From the NCBI GenBank assembly GCA_030632405.1, contig DAOVUU010000005.1, forward strand, positions 1 through 19,290: a DNA stretch of 19,290 nucleotides, in the 5' to 3' direction. This document shows positions 14,649-19,290 of the stretch, piece after piece (positions within the stretch are counted from its first letter, which is position 1; every line of letters starts with the position of its first letter). Source of the DNA: Desulfobulbaceae bacterium. Lineage in GTDB: Bacteria > Desulfobacterota > Desulfobulbia > Desulfobulbales > Desulfocapsaceae. The position numbers and the translations under genes were made by a program. Below the pieces are notes generated by a model. It worked only from the letters and a program-made list of their open reading frames with translations, made no database searches and was not told the origin of the DNA.

Positions 14649-16661
14649 ATGGAATCATCTGTCGGTACACTTCATCAACTGTTTGACAAAAATTTTCTCG
14701 AATACACCTCCTACGTCATCCGCGAAAGGGCAATACCTACCATTGATGATGGTCTAAAGCCGGTCCAGCGTCGTATTCTTCAGACCCTTTTCAATATGGA
14801 AGATGGGCGTTTTCACAAGGTCGCCAATGTTGTTGGTGGTACGATGAAGCTGCATCCCCATGGAGATCAGTCGATTTTTGCAGCCCTCGTTAATCTTTCA
14901 AACAAGGGTTTTTTGATAACCCAACAGGGGAATTTCGGTAACATTTTCACCGGAGACAGGGCTTCCGCCGCACGATATATAGAGTGCAGGCTCTCTCCTC
15001 TTGCAAAAGAAGTTCTCTTTAATAAAGACCTTACTGAATTTGTAGAATCATACGACGGGAGGATGTTGGAACCGGTTACTTTACCTGCCAAAATTCCCCT
15101 GTTGCTGCTCCAGGGAGCTGAAGGGATAGCAGTTGGCATGGCCACCAAAGTGATGCCTCATAACTTCTGCGAACTATTGGAGGCTCAAAAAAAGCTCCTG
15201 CTGGGAGAAGAGGTTGTACTTTATCCGGATTTTCCACAAAAGGGTTTTGTTGATATAACCGGATATGAAGATGGTAATGGTAAAATTCGTTGTCGGGCCC
15301 GCATAGAGGAACAGAATGAAAAAACCATACTTATTAAAGAAATCCCGTATACCACTACCACTCAATCCTTGACCGATTCAGTCGAAAAAGCAGCTAAAAC
15401 CGGGAAAATAAAAATAGTATCGATTAACGATTATACCGCAGAAGACGTTGAAATAGAAATAAAACTTGCACGAGGTGTTTATGCTAGAGACACCATAAAG
15501 GCACTCTATGCCTTTACCGACTGTGAAGTATCTATAACGCCCAACCTGACGCTCATTAACGGTATAACACCAGAAACAACCATTGTCAGCGAAGTGTTAA
15601 AGCACAATACCTATAAGCTGAAGGATGACCTGACGAAAGGATTGGAAATTGACCTTGGACGTCTTGAAGAAAAGCTTCAATCCAGACTTCTTGAACAAAT
15701 TTTCATAGAAGAGCGTCTGTACAAAAACATTGAAGAAGAAACGAGTTACAGTGCTGTGATTAAAGGTGTTGAAACAGGTCTGGCTGATTTTACTGCCGAA
15801 TTACTTCGCCCGGTTACAAAAGAAGATATAGAGAAATTACTTGAGATAAAAATCAAACGCATCTCAAGATATGATATCAATAGACAACAAAAAGAAATCA
15901 GGGCTATTAGAAAAGAAATTGCAGGGATAAAGCGTTCATTAAAAGATATGACGGGATACTCTGTAGCCTTCCTCAACGCTCTACTTGATAAATACGGTCA
16001 CCTGTACCCTCGTAAAACTGAGATAAAAAGTTTTTCTGAGGTGAGTATTAGAAAAGTGGCTTTATCTAATCTCGTCGTCGGATATAATCGCCAGTCAGGT
16101 TTTATGGGAAACCTGATCAAGGCTGAAAATGAAAAAGAAGATCAGTCGGTTACCTGTTCTGAATATGACCGATTAATGCTTATTTTTAATAATGGCCTCT
16201 ACAAGATAATTCCAGTTGCTGACAAACTGTTTGTAGGGCATGATCTGGATTGGTTTGGAATAGTAAAAAGAGATACAGTCTTCAATATAATTTACAGAGA
16301 TGGGGTGGGGAATGTTGCCTACGTGAAACGATTTACCAGCCCAAAGTTCATATTTGATAAGGAGTACCGGTTGTTTCCGGAGCATAAAAGATCAAAAATT
16401 CTCCTGATAAGTTTTGGTGAGGAGAAGTTTGCAAGGGTAAATCTAATGCCCTCCTCAAGAGCGCGTACCAATATTATTGACATCATTTTTGACGAATATC
16501 TTATAAAAGGTGCATCAGCTAAGGGAAAGAGGGTATCAAACCGAGTGGTAAGAAGGGTGGTGTCTGCCACGGGACCAAGGGTACAGCCCGTGAAGCAGAA
16601 TCTGTCACTCCCCGGTTTTAGTCCGAAAGACGGTACCACTCGTCCACCGGATGATTCCTAA
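14649..16661 (+). CDS. parC: DNA topoisomerase IV subunit A (type IIA)
   Basis: This is a 670-residue DNA cleavage-and-rejoining subunit. The family start FLEYTSYVIRERAIPTIDDGLKPVQRRIL is followed by the winged-helix CAP region KLHPHGDQSIFAALV (67-81) and the catalytic Tyr110 in SAARYIECRL. The tower and coiled-coil run from about 140 to 470. The C-terminal third (about 500-640) has only a few recognisable beta-pinwheel blades and is shorter than in E. coli ParC (about 750 total). The tail after 640 is basic and Pro-rich. At the two residues equivalent to quinolone contacts Ser83 and Asp87 of GyrA, this protein has Gln74 and Ala78. Its stop overlaps the stop of convergent miaB by four bases. 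The ATG lacks a clear ribosome site. Confidence 0.9.
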   Translation: MESSVGTLHQLFDKNFLEYTSYVIRERAIPTIDDGLKPVQRRILQTLFNMEDGRFHKVANVVGGTMKLHPHGDQSIFAALVNLSNKGFLITQQGNFGNIFTGDRASAARYIECRLSPLAKEVLFNKDLTEFVESYDGRMLEPVTLPAKIPLLLLQGAEGIAVGMATKVMPHNFCELLEAQKKLLLGEEVVLYPDFPQKGFVDITGYEDGNGKIRCRARIEEQNEKTILIKEIPYTTTTQSLTDSVEKAAKTGKIKIVSINDYTAEDVEIEIKLARGVYARDTIKALYAFTDCEVSITPNLTLINGITPETTIVSEVLKHNTYKLKDDLTKGLEIDLGRLEEKLQSRLLEQIFIEERLYKNIEEETSYSAVIKGVETGLADFTAELLRPVTKEDIEKLLEIKIKRISRYDINRQQKEIRAIRKEIAGIKRSLKDMTGYSVAFLNALLDKYGHLYPRKTEIKSFSEVSIRKVALSNLVVGYNRQSGFMGNLIKAENEKEDQSVTCSEYDRLMLIFNNGLYKIIPVADKLFVGHDLDWFGIVKRDTVFNIIYRDGVGNVAYVKRFTSPKFIFDKEYRLFPEHKRSKILLISFGEEKFARVNLMPSSRARTNIIDIIFDEYLIKGASAKGKRVSNRVVRRVVSATGPRVQPVKQNLSLPGFSPKDGTTRPPDDS

Positions 16662-18019
16662 CCAGGATTAATGATTTTCCCTTGAAGAGAGTGCTGGCCT
16701 GCGCGGGTTATTGTAACGTCCAGGCAATCTCCCGGTCTGGCGTCAATAGTTTTTGCACAGTGTACAATGTGGTTTGTTTCAGTGCGGCTCTTTACGCTGT
16801 CATTGCTGCAATCTTCGACCATTACAGTTTTTATTTTACCGACATACTCTCGATTTCGTTTAAAACTGATTTCATCCTGTCTGGCCTGAAACCGAGCCAG
16901 ACGTTCCGATTTAATCGTTTCGTCGATTTTTTCCTCAAATGAACCGGCCCGAGTTCCCGGCCTGTCCGAATATTTGAATGAAAAGGATCCATGAAACTGA
17001 ACCTTTTCGAGGAGATTCATTGTTCCTTCAAAATCCTCCGGGCTTTCTCCTGGAAAACCTACGATAACATCGGTTGTCAGTGCTATTTCCGGGCAATAGT
17101 GACGTAAGTTGTCGACCAGATTCAGATATTGTCTAACGGTATATTTACGGTTCATTTTCTTGAGAACAGAGTCGGAACCCGCCTGCACTGGAAGGTGAAA
17201 CTGGTGACACAAATTATCTATATTTTGAAAACAACGCATGAGGTCGTCTGTGAGATCTTTTGGATTGGATGTTGTAAATCGCAGTCTTTTAAGACCTTTT
17301 ACCTCCGACACTTCGCGAAGCAGATCCGAAAAAGAGTAGCTATTTCCATTATCGCTGACTGAATTTGTTTTTCCATATGAGTTTACATTTTGTCCAAGCA
17401 GGGTGATTTCCTTTGTTCCACCTTTAACTAAAGCATTAACTTCATCAATTATATCGTTTGATTTACGCGATACTTCTCGTCCTCTTGTATGGGGTACGAC
17501 ACAATATGTGCAATAATTATTACAGCCCTGCATAATCGTAACAAATTTCCTAAAAGGCTGGATTGAAATTGTTGCATCTTGATTCCTGGACGACAGGGTA
17601 GGGAGGAGGTTGGGAATATCATATTTGTCATCCAGACCGATGGCTGCCTGAGGACCGTTTTTAGATGATTCAAGTAGTAATTCCCCTATATTATATATAT
17701 TTTGCGTTCCTACGACGAGGTCCACATGGGGCATTTTTTTTAAAATTCTTTTCCCTTCCTGCTGTGCAACACACCCGGCAACACAGATCTTGAGATCAGG
17801 TTTGTTTTTTTTGTTTTTTCGCAGGTAGCCAAGCATGCTCATCACTTTTTGTTCTGCCTTTGCCCTGATAGAGCAGGTGTTGAGTATAATCAGGTCTGCT
17901 CCAGCTATGTCCATACCCTCTACATAACCATAGGTTGAAAGAGATTGAGCCATTATCTCAGAATCTCTCTCATTCATTTGACACCCGAATGTTTTGATAA
18001 AAAAAACTTTTTGTTCCAT
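16658..18019 (-). CDS. miaB: tRNA-2-methylthio-N6-isopentenyladenosine methylthiotransferase
   Basis: This is a 453-residue radical-SAM enzyme that adds the 2-methylthio group to i6A37 of tRNAs reading U-starting codons. The N-terminal MTTase domain supplies the auxiliary 4Fe-4S cluster through Cys13 (FGCQMN), Cys49 (NTCSIR) and Cys83 (AGCVAQQ). The SAM cluster is the CxxxCxxC at Cys166, 170 and 173 (QGCNNYCTYC), followed by VVPHTRGREVSR. The last 70 residues form the TRAM domain for RNA binding. GCQMNERDSE and the lack of the MtaB or RimO variants support MiaB. It is the last gene of a purB-DUF4911-miaB series, 38 bases after the DUF4911 stop, and has no clear ribosome site of its own. Confidence 0.95.
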   Translation of the reverse strand: MEQKVFFIKTFGCQMNERDSEIMAQSLSTYGYVEGMDIAGADLIILNTCSIRAKAEQKVMSMLGYLRKNKKNKPDLKICVAGCVAQQEGKRILKKMPHVDLVVGTQNIYNIGELLLESSKNGPQAAIGLDDKYDIPNLLPTLSSRNQDATISIQPFRKFVTIMQGCNNYCTYCVVPHTRGREVSRKSNDIIDEVNALVKGGTKEITLLGQNVNSYGKTNSVSDNGNSYSFSDLLREVSEVKGLKRLRFTTSNPKDLTDDLMRCFQNIDNLCHQFHLPVQAGSDSVLKKMNRKYTVRQYLNLVDNLRHYCPEIALTTDVIVGFPGESPEDFEGTMNLLEKVQFHGSFSFKYSDRPGTRAGSFEEKIDETIKSERLARFQARQDEISFKRNREYVGKIKTVMVEDCSNDSVKSRTETNHIVHCAKTIDARPGDCLDVTITRAGQHSLQGKIINPG

Positions 18020-18057
18020 ATTACTTTGCGACCGATACTAAAAATTATTAAAAATTG

Positions 18058-18258
18058 TCAAGCTATTTTTCTGCCTATATCTGCCAGGATTTCAAACATC
18101 TCTTTTGCTGATTCCGCAGGATATCTGACGATAACCAATCCTTCTCTGCTATTGAGACTGGAGAGTATAGCCATGTTATCATAGCCTTCAAGGATAAATT
18201 TCAAGAAATGAAATTTATCGGGAGCAATTCTCAAAATGAGTTTATTTAAATTTTTCAA
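18058..18258 (-). CDS. DUF4911-family small protein
   Basis: This 66-residue protein resembles DUF4911, a small uncharacterised family often found beside miaB in Desulfobacterota as I recall. The sequence alternates strand and helix: LILRIAPDKFHFLKFILEGYDNM, then LVIVRYPAES and a C-terminal helix EMFEILADIGRKIA. It has no Cys and no membrane segment. No ATG starts the frame. I chose TTG 18258 because GAGGGG lies just upstream, with six bases between GAGG and the TTG. A TTG at 18270 would add four residues but has no ribosome site. It lies 41 bases after purB and 38 before miaB. A role in tRNA modification is only suggested by position. Confidence 0.65.
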   Translation of the reverse strand: MKNLNKLILRIAPDKFHFLKFILEGYDNMAILSSLNSREGLVIVRYPAESAKEMFEILADIGRKIA

Positions 18259-18299
18259 GGTACCCCTCAATACTCTATTGAAAACTAAAAAAAATCAAT

Positions 18300-19290
18300 T
18301 TACACCTGTAGTGAGGAATCGATATCAGACATTGAACTTTTGTTTTTATCCAGCAGAGGGTCTACAATATCTGCAAGAAATTTCTCTGTCTGTTCCTTAG
18401 CCATCCCAACAAATTGCGAAAAGTCACCAACAATGTCTGCGATTTCGTTCAGGGTAAAAGGGACTCTTTTGTCTTTTGCTAAACGATGCAGAAGATCATT
18501 ATCCCTACCTTCCTCTTTTACTATTTTTCCTGCGGCAAAAGAGTGTTCTTTTATCAACTCGTGTATATCCTGGCGGTTTTCTCCTTTTTCAACTGCTGCC
18601 ATAAGTATTTTTTCTGTGGCCATAAAAGGAATTTCAGCTGACAGATGTTTGTCAATTTGATTCGTATAAACAACCATATCTGAAGTTATATTAATAAATA
18701 ACTTCAGAATTGCATCAGTCAGTAAAAAACACTGCGGAATGTCCATTCGCCGTATAGCTGAATCATCCAGACTTCTTTCAAACCATTGATTCGAATATGT
18801 TGAAGAAAAATTTTGAGGAAGTCCCATGAGTTTACGTGCGAGACCGGTTAAACGCTCAGATCTCATAGGGTTTCTCTTGTACGCCATAGCGGAGGAACCG
18901 GTCTGATTTTTTGCAAACGGTTCTTCCTGCATTTTGAGATTTGACAAAAGCCTCAGATCAACTGCAAATTTATGTGCTGTCGCCCCAACACCAGAGAGAG
19001 TTTCGGCAAGCTTCATATCCTGCTTACGAGTATACGTTTGTCCGGTCACAGAAAATGAAGTAGCAAAACCGAGTTTTTCAGAAACAAGTTGATCAAGCTG
19101 GTAAACTTTTTCATGATCACCTTTAAATAATTCAAGGAAGGTGGCCTGAGTTCCAACCGTACCTTTAGCGCCACGGGCCTTCATAAGTGATAGAAAGTTA
19201 TCGACATATTCTAAATCCAGAATCAAATCCTGAAGATAAAGGCTGTTTCTTTTACCAACAGTAGTCGGTTGAGCAGGTTGGTAATGGGTA
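18300..19290 (-). CDS. purB: adenylosuccinate lyase (5' end beyond the window)
   Basis: The C-terminal 330 residues of the fumarase/aspartase-superfamily enzyme are visible. It cleaves SAICAR to AICAR and adenylosuccinate to AMP, releasing fumarate, in purine synthesis. The frame stays open to the window edge, where it encodes THYQPAQPTTVGKR, the conserved segment bearing the general-acid His. The superfamily signature is GSSAMAYKRNP, the flexible loop with the catalytic Ser. Then come RSERLTGLARKLMG and the C-terminal helices of the PurB type (TEKILMAAVEKGENRQDIHELI). The missing N-terminus should be roughly 150 residues, judged from a usual length of about 480. A DUF4911 gene and miaB follow on the same strand. 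Confidence 0.93.
   Translation of the reverse strand, partial: THYQPAQPTTVGKRNSLYLQDLILDLEYVDNFLSLMKARGAKGTVGTQATFLELFKGDHEKVYQLDQLVSEKLGFATSFSVTGQTYTRKQDMKLAETLSGVGATAHKFAVDLRLLSNLKMQEEPFAKNQTGSSAMAYKRNPMRSERLTGLARKLMGLPQNFSSTYSNQWFERSLDDSAIRRMDIPQCFLLTDAILKLFINITSDMVVYTNQIDKHLSAEIPFMATEKILMAAVEKGENRQDIHELIKEHSFAAGKIVKEEGRDNDLLHRLAKDKRVPFTLNEIADIVGDFSQFVGMAKEQTEKFLADIVDPLLDKNKSSMSDIDSSLQV

Noticed and set aside
1..19290. CRISPR array, insertion sequence, integrase or toxin-antitoxin pair
   Set aside because: I looked for spaced direct repeats, terminal inverted repeats, transposase or integrase motifs and small paired ORFs next to the tRNA, and saw none.

Overview
The window is about 19.3 kb of chromosomal DNA at roughly 40-43% G+C. 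It is densely packed with housekeeping genes and has no insertion sequence, phage gene, CRISPR array or rRNA. The gene content suggests a sulfate-reducing or related member of the Desulfobacterota (Desulfobulbales-like). The main clues are a prephenate dehydratase-like/ACT/TyrA fusion, a Bacteroidetes-type ParE/ParC pair, purB-DUF4911-miaB on one strand, and a two-ended zinc-ribbon protein. This placement is inferred from remembered gene content, not from a search.

Layout. 1-2272 (+): the possible tail of an upstream gene, a 574-residue membrane-anchored DUF3352-like protein, and a 121-residue protein of unknown function. 2287-3627 (-): an alpha/beta hydrolase followed by a dCMP/cytidine deaminase-family enzyme. 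3687-3889 (-): a self-contained tRNA-His(GTG) unit with its own promoter and a very strong, symmetric terminator. 3901-6268 (-): the PDT-ACT-TyrA fusion followed by a zinc-ribbon protein. 6455-9394 (+): a 979-residue DNA-repair helicase that fuses an MrfA-like (YprA) DEXH helicase to an MrfB-like (YprB) DEDD exonuclease. 9479-11777 (-): coaX and an S66 LD-carboxypeptidase overlapping by ATGA, then a secreted tandem bacterial-SH3 protein with its own promoter. 11992-12518 (+): cutA and a 69-residue Cys-rich protein, also overlapping by ATGA. 12642-16661 (+): parE and parC. 16658-19290 (-): purB (cut by the window edge), a DUF4911 protein and miaB.

How the genes fit together. There is no single specialised system. 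The window is a mosaic of short operons for nucleotide metabolism (purB, dCMP deaminase), tRNA supply and modification (tRNA-His, miaB), aromatic amino acids (PDT-ACT-TyrA), CoA synthesis and cell-wall turnover (coaX, ldcA, SH3 protein), chromosome topology (parE/parC) and DNA repair (the MrfA-MrfB fusion). The best leads are the single-chain helicase-exonuclease, the partly altered prephenate dehydratase site in the aromatic fusion, the non-canonical quinolone-pocket residues and in-frame upstream ORF of parC, and the Cys-rich mini-protein coupled to cutA. No intergenic gap exceeds 300 bases.
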